From Escallonia rubra (Eukaryota > Streptophyta > Magnoliopsida > Escalloniales > Escalloniaceae): DNA of 64,000 nucleotides. Both the position numbers and the translations under genes were made by a program. Under the pieces are notes generated by a model. That model worked only from the letters and a program-made list of their open reading frames with translations, ran no database searches and was not told the origin of the DNA. The stretch spans positions 52,262-116,261 of the forward strand of contig JAVXUO010003028.1 of assembly GCA_033065855.1 (NCBI GenBank), in the 5' to 3' direction. Within the stretch, counting starts at the first letter, position 1. The number at the start of each line of letters is the position of its first letter. Shown here piece by piece: positions 35,186-46,575 of this stretch.

Positions 35186-35840
35186 TATAAAGATGACTGA
35201 AAAACAAATAACAGAATCAAACTTACGCAAATAACATGCATTTTGGATACCTATAAATAACAATACATGGGCTTGATCTTCACCCATGTTGGCCGGTGAC
35301 CTACTGCTCTGAGATAGAGACGTGAAGGGGCACTATTGTAAAGCACTTCAAGATGAATAGATTGATTATGGACGGCAGTAGGCGGCAAAGCAGCGGGTGG
35401 GTGGATGGCTTGGGACTGCAGGAGCAGTAGGGTGGTTGGCAGCTTGGGATGTGGAGGTGGGAAGGCGTGGGAAGTGGGCAGCGAAGTAGTGTGAGAGAGA
35501 GAGAGAGAGAGAATAGGGGAAAGGTGAGCAGCGGGGAGAAAGAGAAAGGAGTAGGGTTTTGCTCTTTTAATTACCTTTAGCGACAGATTTTAGTCCGTCA
35601 CTAATACTCTTTTAAAAATTTGAAAAAAGGAGAAAATTAAAAAAAAAACAATTTAGCGACGGATTATTTCGTCGGTAATAATCCGTCGGTAAAAGTCCAT
35701 TACTAACAACCTTTATCGATGAATTTTTTGATGGTAAATGTTTTTAACAACAGACTTTTATCGACGGGCAAATCCATCGGTAACAGCTGCTTATAGCGAT
35801 GGATATCAGTTCGTCACTATAAATTGTTTTCCTTGTAGTG

Positions 35841-35854
35841 TGTGTGTGTGTGTG

Positions 35855-35908
<54 letters not shown>

Positions 35909-36875
35909 CTTGACCCTCACCGACCATTGCTGCAAGAAATGAGCATCATTAGAAAGAAACAAGATAGATAATGGATGATAGTGAAAGTCCTAAATGATGA
36001 CGGTTTTAGCTTCATTGGATATGCACGCTGAAAAAAGGGCCATAATTTTAAAAGTGGACAGAAGAAAATTTAGGAAGATCCTTGAAGGCTACACATATTT
36101 GCTGCCGAAGGAATTAACTTCTTAGTTGTGCCTTGCTAGGTCTCTTGAGTTCATATGACTCTTGGATCTAAAAATATAACATTTAAGATCGTAAGTCATT
36201 CCATTCTATAAAACTTGTTATACACCCTAACTCTTTGCCATCGAAAACTTTACTTTAAAAGATCCTTTTTGGGCTAAAATATTTGAACTTTTGTGAATAT
36301 CACTTGGTTATTAATCCAACTTTCATGTCACACTTCCTAAACTTATATACATGTCACATAATTAAATTACAAGAGTTTGGAGAACTTCAATGTGCATACT
36401 TCACGGTTCTTAATTTTCATCTCAAGGTTTGGTCATTTTGAACGGTGCACTAGATTGGCGCACTGTTTTTTAGACTTTTTGAAAAGGATCTGGAGCCGTC
36501 CAGATGGGTTGGGATAAAGAGCTCATCCTGGCGTTGGGTGAGGATGAGTACCCTATATACATAAGAGCTGATCCACTGCCGCCACTCGCAACTTCACTAA
36601 AATGTAGGCTCTAATATGGTCATTCATACACGATCCGTGGACGGTTTAAATCTTTTTTCGGAATTCCTTAAAACCAACTGCTAGGACTAGAGGGTGCCTT
36701 TGACCTTTTTATCCTTTCTCTTACGAAAAGAAGAAAAGAACAAAATGTCACTGTCCGCCCTTGTTTTTTTATTGCCTTAGCTGTTTTCGTTGCTATCTTT
36801 TTCCTCTTCCTTTTCCAACATCACACACACACACACACACACACTCACACTCACTATATATATGTAAATATATAC

Positions 36876-36916
<41 letters not shown>

Positions 36917-37496
36917 CATGTTAATAACACTAAAAAGGAAAAGGAAGTAGGTGGTGTGACACACATATTCGCAACACTAAAATCCCAAACAGAGCTACGT
37001 AGGGATGTTATTTTCTCATTATCATTCCTCTAGAGGGAACTATAGGCGACAAATATCATTTACTATGTTTATCTCGAACATTGCTACGAGTTTAATGCAT
37101 GTCTTGAGCATTGCTCATAGATGTTAAGTTGATGTAGACGCAAAAAGCAAAAAAGCAGCAGTAGTCTAATGTTTCACATGCAAGAATAAAAAGAAACACT
37201 TGACTACAAGTTGTACTGGTATATTTCACCAGTTGGATATTTGCTAGGCATGAGTTTTTGTTGCGAGAGAAACATAATATTGTCTCCGTGAGTGAGGACC
37301 ATTTGAGCCATGTGCACGTATACACTTCCTACATATATCAGAGAGAGAGAGAGAGAGAGAGATAGATGGATTTGTAATTTAGAAAGTATTATATTTACAC
37401 TTCTTGCCTCGAAGAGAGAGAGGGAGAGATATTTACTAATTTAGGCAGTATTATTGCACTCATTTACGAAAGAGTATCTTGCGGTAGTATATATCA
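35841..37496. other. Non-coding; several microsatellites
   Basis: Holds (GT)n(AT)n at 35841-35906, (AC)n at 36823-36844, (AT)n at 36886-36913 and (GA)n at 37341-37362. A pair of similar ~60-bp blocks with GAGAGAGAG and TAATTTAG..AGTATTAT lies near 37341-37460. No coding sequence was recognised. The left end of the outer CACTA element should lie here but no CACTA terminus is seen. Confidence 0.5.
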
Positions 37497-37506
37497 GAGT
37501 GATAGG

Positions 37507-37932
37507 TTGGGAGTTTGTCGACATGGGATTGTAGACGTTAATATGAGGTCAAGGCTCGGATCATACGAATCATTTGTATTTGCAGCTCAAGCAACGCAGG
37601 TCTTCTATGCAAAGGGTGTGGCAAGGAAGGACCCAAATTGGCATACTGTTATCAAGACCAAAAAAGGCATTGTTGATGATGATGTGTTCGTTGAGATGTA
37701 CCAAGACGATGATGCTCCCACGGTGATACCACTTTAAGAGGATAACGATCTTGTTGACGAGCCTCTTTGCGATTTAGGCCTTGCTGGAGAAGTGGTCGAT
37801 GATGATGATGATGATGATGATGATGACAATTCCGAGGAAGAAGTTGATGACGAAGAAGAAGACGATGAAGATGAAGGGGACGAAGATGACAATGAGGAAA
37901 ATGTTTTGTTGTCTATTAATGATAGTGATTGA
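37507..37932 (+). pseudogene. C-terminal fragment of TNP2 transposase (outer CACTA element)
   Basis: The frame GVCRHGIVDVNMRSRL, FVFAAQATQVFYA and WHTVIKTKK matches the C-terminal part of the intact TNP2 in this window (GIVDVNVKSRLASDEPFVFA and WYTTIKSKK at 45960-46100). A TAA at 37735-37737 interrupts it. The same frame continues through an Asp/Glu-rich tail partly encoded by (GAT)n and ends at TGA 37930. Everything upstream of this exon is lost. Confidence 0.85.
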
Positions 37933-38210
37933 CTGTGTAAAGCAAAAAATTCTTATAAATCTACTATTGCACTTGTGGTGTTTATTATTTAAATTGAATT
38001 GTCTATTATTGATGGTTGTTGGCTATTTAAATTGAGTTGTCTTTTATACTCGGTCGTGCCACATTGTTATTAATTAACTTTTGTACGTAAGTTGTTTATT
38101 ATTCAAGCGAACTACATTGTTATCAATTTACTTTTGCACTTAAATTGTTTATTATTCAAGCGAACTGCATTGCTATCAATTAACTTTTTTACTTAAGTCT
38201 TTTTATAGAT

Positions 38211-38676
38211 ATGTCGAGATCCAGTGCACCCCAAGGTCATGGAGGTGGCCGTCGCGGACCTACTCCTGCACAATTAACCCCCTTCCCCAGGATTGGTGAC
38301 ACAACTATTGATAAGCAGCCGATGTCATCATCAGTAGCTTCAATAGATGGTGAGACAATATTAGTTTTGTGTCGAATTGAAACATATTTGTTGTGTGTGT
38401 GTGTGTGTCGTCTTCCTTTTTCATCGTTTATAGCGTCTAGTGCATCTGTACCTAGAGGTATCACATATGGGATACCTCTTCTAGCCACCCCGAAGCAGAG
38501 GATTACTGCTCATGTCCTCAAACATTAGTATGTTTTAATTTTTAAAGGTCAATTGTTACCATCGTTTAGCGCACCTATCTAACTTAATACTTTGTTATAT
38601 TGGGATTAATGTATATCTCTTGTGATTTCTTGTAATTAGCTTTTGTTGAGGATTGTGTTAGGACCAAAATCGGTCA
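38211..38676 (+). pseudogene. Second gene of the outer CACTA element, 5' part
   Basis: It starts MSRSSAPQGHGGGRRGPTPA at 38211. Exon 1 ends before GTGAGAC at 38349. An exon 2-like piece from 38434 reads SSASVPRGITYGIPLL. A third exon (from about 38640) carries VEDCVRTKIG and is cut at 38676 by CACTA element 3. By position and by its continuation after 48864 this is the TNPA-like partner gene. It was never complete after the insertion. Confidence 0.7.
38674..38676. other. Target-site duplication of CACTA element 3
   Basis: TCA here and TCA at 48862-48864 flank the two exact CACTA termini. Confidence 0.9.
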
Positions 38677-38999
38677 CACTACAAGAAAAGACATCTTTTG
38701 CGACGGAGTTTTAGCGACGGAATCGATTCTGTTGGTAAAATGAGTTTTACCGACGAAACCTCCGTCAGTAAAACTCCGTCGTAAAATATTATTTAAGCGA
38801 CGGATTTATTCCGTCGCAAAAAACTCCATCCGTGAAAATGCGTTTTACCGACGGAAACATCCGTCAGTAAAACTCCGTCGTGAAATATTATTTAAGCGAC
38901 GGATCTATTCCATTGCAAAAAACTCCGTCGGTACAAATAGGTCTTCACCGATGGACTTTTAGCGACGGAATAAATCTGTCGCTAAAAGTCTATTTAACT

Positions 39000-39295
39000 C
39001 TGAGATCTGGTTTGAACTGTCACTGCTTCTCTCTTCGAAAATCCCAAAACCCATTTCCGGCGATTGTGCCACCGCCGTTCTCACATCATGCCCCACCTTC
39101 GGCGCCACCGAAAGCCTCAACACCGGCGGCGACCTCCCTCCACACCGGCGGTGACTTCCCTCTACCCCGGCGGCGACCTCCCTCGACACCGGCGGTGACT
39201 TCCCTCGACCCCGGCGGTGACCTCCCTCGACAACGGCGGTGACTTCCCTCGACACGGCGGTGACCTCCCTCGACGCCGGCGACTCCCATCAGGTA
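39000..39295 (+). repeat. GC-rich minisatellite near the 5' end of CACTA element 3
   Basis: About seven units of 22-24 bp (CCGGCGGTGACTTCCCTCGA) follow a CTTCTCTCTTCGAAAATCCC block and precede GTAATTTTTT, a possible splice donor. It may be the 5' untranslated exon of the transposase transcript. Long ORFs on both strands here arise from the repeat and are not called. Confidence 0.8.
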
Positions 39296-39649
39296 ATTTT
39301 TTTGATAGTGTTTATTATCACTACCCATTATTTTATTTTATTATGTAAAAATTAAATGCCCTTTATGCTTCATTTTCGGTAGCAATCGCCGACAGTCACT
39401 CCGGCAAACTCTGATAGCCGTCCCCCACCGATCATCGCTGCCGTCCAACTCCAGCAGCCACCTTGGTCCGCTGCCTCTACCAACTAGAATAATGAAAATA
39501 ATCTCATCCAAAAATATGACTAGTTTCAAAGAAAATAAATTAGAAGCTAAAAAAGTTGACTCGTATTGTAAATGATCGAGTTAAGTGGCGTTGGATCTAG
39601 ATCGGATGGGACGGGACGGAATTGGGCAAGGGACATTAAAATTAAGATG

Positions 39650-40010
39650 ACGCAAACCCTAAACCCTAAGCCCTAATTGAATCGAATCCTAAATTAAACT
39701 AATTGAACCCCTAATTAAACCCTAAATTGATTGCCCCAATCTAACTGAACCCTAATTAAACCCTAAATTGAATGCCCTAATCCAACCGAACCCTAAATTG
39801 AACTAATTGAACCCTAAATTGAATGCCTCAAATCAACCGAACTCTAAATTGAATCAATAGAACCCCCTAATTGAACCCTAAATTGAAGTAAATGAACCCT
39901 AAATTGAATGCCCTAATCGAACCGAACCCTAAATAAAACTAATTGAACCCTAATTAAACCCTAAATTGAATGCCCCAATCAATCGAACCCTAAATTGAAA
40001 TAATTCAAGC
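39650..40010. repeat. Telomere-like degenerate array (AAACCCTAA-type)
   Basis: At least 20 occurrences of AACCCTAA, alternating with TTGAA(C/T). Plant telomeres are (TTTAGGG)n, so the core resembles them, but the regular ATTGAA spacer marks it as an internal tandem repeat of the CACTA element. Confidence 0.8.
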
Positions 40011-40610
40011 CCATCGGATATGTGAATTTTAAATTGAACTAATTTGAACATTGAATTTGTTTGATAATTTTAGGATGTTAATTTGAATTTTAGAATTGTG
40101 ATTATTGATCGATGATTTTAGGTTATTAGCTGTGCATTTGAAGTGCGATTATTAATTGATGATTTTAGGTTGTTAATTGAATTTTAAATTGAATGTGCAT
40201 TGAGCATTTGAGATATTAAATTATTGACGGAGGATTCAACCCATTGGATATGTGAATTTTGAACATTTTTTTTGCATTGAACATTGATCATTTGTTTGAT
40301 AATTTTAGGATGTTAATTGTGCGTTTTAGAATTGTGATTATTGATCGATGATTTTAGGTTATTAGCTGTGCATTGAAGTCATTGCGATTATTAATTGATG
40401 ATTTTAGGTTGTTAATTGATGATTTTAGATTGTTAATTGTGCATTGAGCATTTGAGATATTGAGATTATTGACGGAGGATGGGACCCAATTGGATTGAAT
40501 GTGTGATTTTTGTTAATTTTTATTGCATTGAGCATTTGAGAATTGAGAATTGAGATTGTTGACGGAGGATGAGACCCAATTGGATTGAGATACCTGTTAG
40601 TTAGCGCAGA
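40011..40610. repeat. AT-rich direct repeats with GATTTTAGGTTGTTAATTG
   Basis: Blocks such as ATTATTGATCGATGATTTTA, GTGCATTGAGCATTTGAG and TTGACGGAGGATG(G/A)GACCCAATT occur two to four times. The block recurs in reverse in CACTA element 4 at 58360-58560, so it belongs to the family. Confidence 0.75.
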
Positions 40611-40800
40611 CACGGACACCACGTTTTATCGACGGTGTCCAGCATTTAAAAAACAAATTAACGTATGCCGATGTGTCTGGAGGTGCGTGTCGGTGGGCGT
40701 CGGACACGTGTCCGGAGGCGTCGGACACGTGTAGAACACGTATCGGACACCATATCGACACCCTATATGAGGTGTCGGAATTGAGGTTGTTGAATATGCA
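40611..40800. repeat. Short GTGTCGGACACGTGT-type repeats
   Basis: Several palindromic GTGTC(C/G)GACAC-like units occur within 190 bp. They are expanded in CACTA element 4 at 58120-58340. Confidence 0.85.
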
Positions 40801-40859
40801 TTAAATTTAGGTTAGTTAGGTTAATGCGACATTTTTAGCATGCACCCCATGGAATCTAA

Positions 40860-41990
40860 TCGTGGCTCCAGCACCGGCTATAATTAGCCCTAATTAGTCC
40901 TGATTAACAATATTTTAGTAAATCAATTCACCCTAATTAGCTCTAACGAGCCTAATTAGTTTTAATTAACCATAAGAACCTGATGAAATTCAAATTAGCT
41001 GTAATTACCCCAAATTAGCCCAAATGAACCCAATTATGCGCATATTGATTGTAGTTAGCCTAATTAGTCATAATTTGCACTAACATAACCCAATTACGCC
41101 TAATTAGCGCTAGTTAGGACTAATCAACACTACTCGGCACCATCAAAACCCTAATTAGGACTAAATAACCCTAATTAGTCCTAATCAACCCTAGTCAGCT
41201 ATAATTATCCGAAACTATCCCTCATTAACATTAATTAGCTCTAACATAACCCAATTAAGCCTAATTAGCCCTAATTAGGACTAATCATCACTACTCGGCA
41301 CAATTAAACCCTAATTAGTCATAATCAACCCTAATTAGCTATAATTATCCGAAACTAGCCCTCATTAACATTAATTAGCCCTAACATAACCCAATTAAGC
41401 CTAATTAGCTCTAATTAGGACTAATCAGCACTACTCGGCACAATTAAACGCTACTTAGGACTAAATAACCCTAATTAGTCCTAATCAACCCTAATTAGCT
41501 ATAATTATCCGAAACTATCCCTCATTAACATTAATTAGACCTAACATAATCCAATTAAGCCCAATTAGCCCTATTTAGGACTAATCATCACTACTCGGCA
41601 AAATTAAACCCTAATTAGTCATAATCAACCCTAATTAGCTATAATTATCCGAAACTAGCCCTCATTAACATTAATTAGCCCTAACATAACCCAATTAAGC
41701 CTAATTAGCCCTAATTAGGACTAATCAGCACTACTCGGCACAATTAAACCCTAATTAGGACTAAATAACTCTAATTAGTCCTAATCAACCCTAGTCAGCT
41801 ATAATTATCCGAAACTATCCCTCATTAATATTAATTAGCCCTAACATAACCCAATTAAGCCCAATTAGCCCTAATTAGGACTAATCATCACTACTCGGCA
41901 CAATTAAACCCTAATTAGTCCTAATCAACCCTAATCAGCTATAATTAATAATCGTAATTAACCCTAATAACCCAGTTAGCCCTAATTAGC
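40860..41990. repeat. CTAATTAG array with alternating ~140/160-bp spacing
   Basis: The landmark TACTCGGCA occurs at 41131, 41292, 41432, 41592, 41732 and 41892, giving spacings of 161, 140, 160, 140 and 160. The true unit is thus a ~300-bp dimer. Units are nearly identical, with CCCTCATTAACATTAATTAG and AATTATCCGAAACTA as other landmarks. It is AT-rich with abundant CCTAATTAGG palindromes. Confidence 0.9.
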
Positions 41991-42311
41991 CCTTGTACAT
42001 CCCATAATTACTCCATGTTGCCCAGAGATGGTTCAATTACTCGTTGTTTACAAACCCTGCCTTCTTTATATTAATTGTTGTTTTGAGAAGTCCATTGGCA
42101 ACGAGATGGTTCAACTCGTTGCCAACGAGTTCTATTTAATGTGGAATTGGTAACATATGCAACGATCATTGTGTAGTTTTGATATTTCGGAAAGATTCTT
42201 GCATATCTTATCAATTTCTGAACACATGCATGCATAGAAACCCTTAGTTCCCGTTCAAAGGTACTCATTACAAAGTAATGCCTTGTAATGAGCCTTTGGA
42301 TGTCCAGTTTG

Positions 42312-42594
42312 GACAGTTTGGAAAAGCTAATTGTTTATAAAACAGTATTTTGACTCATGCTTTATGTTCTATGTCGTGGATATTTGGTACACGTTCTCGT
42401 GTGTTTCTCCGGGTGCATACAGATCTGGTGTTCTAACATCCGTCAAACCTTCCTGAGCAAGGTTAGATGAATGTTAGAACACCTAATCGATGTGGTGTAC
42501 TTGGAGAAATGCGGGGAGGTGCTGCCGAATTTTCCACAGACATCGGACTAAGCATGAGTTATTCACTGTTTTATAAACATGTGCTTTTCTGAAT
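42312..42594. promoter_or_regulatory. Large imperfect inverted repeat upstream of TNP2
   Basis: Left arm GAAAAGCTAATTGTTTATAA ... GGTGTTCTAACATC pairs with right arm ... GAATGTTAGAACACC ... GTTTTATAAACATGTGC. The central 25-nt stems (42430-42485) pair almost perfectly around CCTGAGC. The structure is preserved in CACTA element 4 (56710-56995). It ends about 140 bp before the TNP2 start codon, so it lies in the promoter or 5' leader. It could alternatively be an old fold-back MITE fixed in the family. Confidence 0.75.
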
Positions 42595-42734
42595 GGGATA
42601 GGACCACTACCTGTTCAAGAGTGGAGGGGAAATATGTAGACATGTTGTAACATTCATGCATTGATATTTACATCGGCAATGCCTAATCACTGGTCATTAT
42701 TGAAGGTGGTATACAGTACGATAATTCAGTCGTC

Positions 42735-45700
42735 ATGTCAGTCGATCGAAGTTGGATGAAAAGGAAGAATGCTGAAGATTTTGAGTGTCGCGTTGACGAA
42801 TTTCTCGACTTCGCTTATGCGCATCCTGCACATGTTGACCTTGATAAGATAAGGTGTCCGTGCGGTAGATGTGAGTTGTTGCACTGGAGAAAAAGAATTG
42901 AAGTAAAATGGCATCTTCGTCGGTACGGTTTTATGGGTGGATACACAAGGTGGACGCAGCACGGGGAAACGATAGTATTGTCGTCCAACCTGGCTAGTCA
43001 AACTGAAGTTAGGGAGGAGGCACGATATGATTTCCGAGATATGATTATGGATGTTGGGCATGCTAATGTTGACTGGGGTAACGACAGTCCACAACCGCCG
43101 AACGAGGGGGCTCATCAGTTTTATGAGTTGTTGAGAGCTGCGGAAGAGCCGCTGTGGGATGGAGCTCCGAAACACACACGGCTGTCTGCGGTTAGTAGGT
43201 TATTACAGTTAAAATCAGACCACGGGCTGAGTGAGAAAGGTTTTAACGAGTTTGTTACCTTCATCAAAGAAATACTGCCCGAAAGTGAAAAGCTACCGCC
43301 GTCGTACTATGACGCGAAGAAGATGATGAGGAAACTTGGGTTGAGCTATGACCGGATAGATGCGTGCAATAACGATTGTGTATTATTCTGGAAAGAGAAT
43401 AAGGATTTGTCATTATGTCCAGTATGTGATCATTCGAGGTACAAACCGGACAAAGGGAAGAAGAAAAACATTGCATGGAAGATATTGCGATATTTCCCGG
43501 TCACACCACGGCTTCAGAGAATGTACTACTCCTCCAGTACGGCTGAACATATGAGGGCTCACCGTGAGACTCGCAGCAACGATGCCGATGTGCTGACACA
43601 CCCAGCTGATGGAGAGGCGTGGAAGGAGTTTGACCGCAGGCATCCAGTCTTTGCTCAGGAAGTTCGGAATGTTAGACTTGGTCTGGCAACCGATGGGTTC
43701 AACCCTTTCGGTCAGTCTACCACGCCTTACTCCTGTTGGCCTGTTATTATTGTCCCTTACAACCTTCCACCAGGCATGTGCATGAAGAAGCCGTATATGT
43801 TCTTGTCGTTGCTTATTCCGGGGCCGAAGAGTCCTGGTAAGGACATAGATGTGTATTTAAGGCCGTTGATTGATGAGTTAAAACAATTATGGAATCATGG
43901 AGTCGAAACATATGATGCATCCCTTAAACAAAATTTTCAGATGAGGGCTGCTTTGATGTGGACTATACATGATTTCCCCGCATTGGGAATGACGTGTGGC
44001 TGGAGCACACATGGGAAGCTAGCATGCCCTGCTTGTATGGGCGTGAACCCCGGTCATACGTTAAAGCACGGCGGAAAGGCCTCGTGGTTCGGATGTCACC
44101 GTAAGCTTTTGCCACCGGGCCATCAGTTTCGTAGGCAGAAGGATAAATTTGACGGGACAATCGAGCGTGAGGTTGTCACACTGGACTACCCATCTGGTGA
44201 AGAAGTACTCTCACACCTGGAGGCACTTGATACTGACATACCACACGGTAAGGGTGTGCCGGATCAGAAGATTGCAGGGTTCGGGAAAGAGCACAACTGG
44301 AGAAAATTTTGTATCTTCTGGGAGTTAGCCTACTGGAGGACGCTCGTTATCCGAAACAACATGGATGTGATGCATATTGAGAAGAACGTTTTTGATAATG
44401 TGTTCAACACAGTGATGAATGTCAAGGGCAAATCGAAAGATCACCTTAAAGCGAGAAGGGATCTACAACAGTTGGGTGTACGCCGTGAATTGCATCCTCG
44501 GACAGTCAGTGGGAGGACCATACTTCCGAAAGCACCTTACTGTCTAGACAAGAAACAAGTGGAGAAGGTCTGTCAGTGGGTTAAGAATTTGAAGCTTCCG
44601 GATGGGTTTGCGTCCAACATATCTCGTTGTTGCAATGTATCGGAATGCAAGTTCCAAGGGATGAAGAGTCACGACTGCCACGTATTCATGGAGAGATTCA
44701 TTCCTATTGCCTTCCGGGGACTGTTGCCACGGGTTGTTTGCGAGACTTTGACTGAATTATCTCATTTCTTTCGAGATATATGCTCTTCTACGATCCGGGT
44801 GAGTAACATGGAAGTGCTTGAGAAGAACATTGTGGTGACGATTTGCAAGCTGGAGAAAATCTTCCCACCTTCGTTCTTTGATTCAATGGAGCATCTGCCT
44901 GTTCACTTGGCATATGAAGCTAAGATGGGTGGACCCGTGCAATATCGGTGGATGTATCCCTTCGAGAGGTAATCCTTAAATTGTTACAGTTGTTCGTTTA
45001 CACTTAATGCGACATCTGTTATCATTGATATTCCACCTAACTCGATTCGCTAAACTTCTAGGTTCATGTTCCATTTAAAGAAAAAAGTCCGTAATAAGGC
45101 TCGGGTTGAGGGCTCAATTGCGGAGGCTTACGTAATGGAAGAACTTGTAAACTTTTGTAGTCAATATTTCGGGCCTGATGTTGGTACAAGGTTAAATCAA
45201 CTAGGCCGAAATGATCCCGGAGCAAGCACAAATTTGGAAGGGCAATTGTCAATATTCAAGCAGTCAGGTAGTCCGTTCGGCCGAACGTATACTCGATGGC
45301 TAACAGATGAAGAGTACAGTGCTGCAACAATATATGCCCTTCTAAATTGCGATGAAGTTTCGGCATTCGTTGAGTAAGTTAAAGTCTTAATTCACTTACA
45401 TTGATGTACATAATTGAAAGTGTGTGTTAAGCGAGTTATATGCATATTGGTTTGCAGTGAGTTCGATGCGGAATCTTTAATAACTGATCCCGCTATACTT
45501 GAATCTCATCGGAAATCACAATTTGTACAGTGGTTCAAAATCCGTGTAAGATTATTTAATGAAATTATATTATGTGTTATATACAGTTCTGTGGCCAATT
45601 AGTATACTGATTTATCCTTAATTTTTACCGTCATCTACAATAGGTTCAGTCAATGGATAGACCAGTGGCCTCCTGCTTGAAATTACTAGCCGAAGGCCCT

Positions 45701-46393
45701 AACAAACAAACATCCTGTTACGGAGGCTATATCATCAACGGGTTTAGGTTTAACGTAAAAGATGATGACCGAACAAAACAAACCCAAAACAGTGGAGTCT
45801 TGGTCAACGGCGACTGTTATGCCGAGAATTGCATGGATTTTTACGGAGAGCTAGATGAGATTGTTGAGCTAACATATCTGGGTTCCCAAAACCGCCTGGT
45901 AATGTTCAAGTGTACGTGGTTCGATGTCACATGCAGTAGAGGAATCCGTGTTAGCTCTCAAGGGATTGTAGATGTCAATGTCAAGTCAAGACTTGCATCA
46001 GACGAGCCCTTTGTGTTTGCTAGTCAAGCTGTACAAGTCTTTTACGCGGAGGACGTCGCCAATCCCAAATCTCATTGGTATACAACTATCAAGTCCAAGA
46101 AATTGCCCGTGACATATGACAGTGAGCTAGACTCCTTTCAAGCCGACCAACCACGTGTCTTGTTCCCTGTTGAGGTCAACAACGAGGAGGACGATCTTCC
46201 TCTTCCAACAACACTTCTTGTGGGAGAAGAAGTCGTAGATGATGACGCGGAAGATGTTGAAAGTGTTGGAGATGATGTGACCGAGTCTACTGATGAAGAG
46301 GATGAATTAGAAGATGAAGAGGACGACGAGTCCCACGAAGAAGAGGGCGACGAGGAAAGTGATGAAGATGATTCGCAAACTGAAAATGATTGA
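42735..46393 (+). CDS. TNP2: TNP2-type CACTA transposase (4 exons, intact)
   Basis: Catalyses excision and insertion of CACTA elements, in the nucleus. Exons: 42735-44968, 45062-45373, 45458-45545 and 45644-46393. All introns are GT-AG, junction codons join in frame, and the total is 1128 codons with the stop, within the usual range. Domains: transposase-associated N-terminal region (residues 3-75; RSWMKRKNAEDFECRV, CPCGRCELLHW); Tnp2/Transposase_21 core (about 300-520; DELKQLWNHGVETYDASLKQ, HGKLACPAC); DUF4218 (about 620-745; GMKSHDCHVFMERFIP); DUF4216 (about 925-1000; DCYAENCMDFYGELDEIVEL); Asp/Glu-rich tail (1040-1127). No premature stop was seen. The ATG used is the first after the inverted repeat and matches the start in the diverged copy at 56599. 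Confidence 0.92.
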
Positions 46394-46473
46394 CTTGTAA
46401 TGTTGTAACATCACGGGAAAAATGTAGTAACATTTTAGAACTTGGTGTTTATTGATGTGTTTTTGCACATCCG

Positions 46474-46477
<4 letters not shown>

Positions 46478-46510
<33 letters not shown>
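46478..46510. repeat. (AT)n microsatellite between the two CACTA genes
   Basis: About 16 AT units. The equivalent place in CACTA element 4 (52905-52912) has only a few, so it expanded in this copy. Confidence 0.9.
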
Positions 46511-46512
<2 letters not shown>

Positions 46513-46575
46513 CCGATGATGATTTATGCCTAAATTATTGTTTTTCACGTGTTAATGTCTTTGTATATAATCTAT

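Larger units (their letters stand above)
32693..35840 (-). mobile_element. CACTA element 2 (non-autonomous, 3.15 kb), inverted relative to element 1
   Basis: Ends are CACTACAAGAAAAGGC and TTTTCCTTGTAGTG. Flanks TAT (32690-32692) and TGT (35841-35843) differ by one base, so the duplication has mutated or the GT-repeat has slipped. Subterminal TTTAGCGACGGA/CCGTCGCTAAA arrays lie at 32715-33095 and 35575-35815. The interior is homologous to element 1 in reverse, including the CACCCATGTTGGCCGGTGA block (about 35284) and two exon-like pieces (33737-33769 and 33401-33445). No transposase gene. Confidence 0.88.

Noticed and set aside
35738-37033. ORFs containing runs of Thr-His, Cys-Val or Tyr-Ile
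   Set aside because: They are translations of GT, AC and AT microsatellites.
38880-39328. Overlapping ORFs of 80-120 codons on both strands
   Set aside because: They are produced by the GC-rich 22-24-bp minisatellite, which keeps several frames open; no domain is seen.
39650-40010. True chromosome-end telomere
   Set aside because: The repeat is interspersed with TTGAA and lies between the CACTA terminus and the transposase gene, with normal sequence on both sides.
40860-41990. CRISPR-like regular array
   Set aside because: Units are contiguous tandem repeats without unique spacers, in a plant transposon.
42738-43175. 145-codon antisense ORF within TNP2 exon 1
   Set aside because: It mirrors the coding strand of a well-supported transposase exon and lacks any domain.
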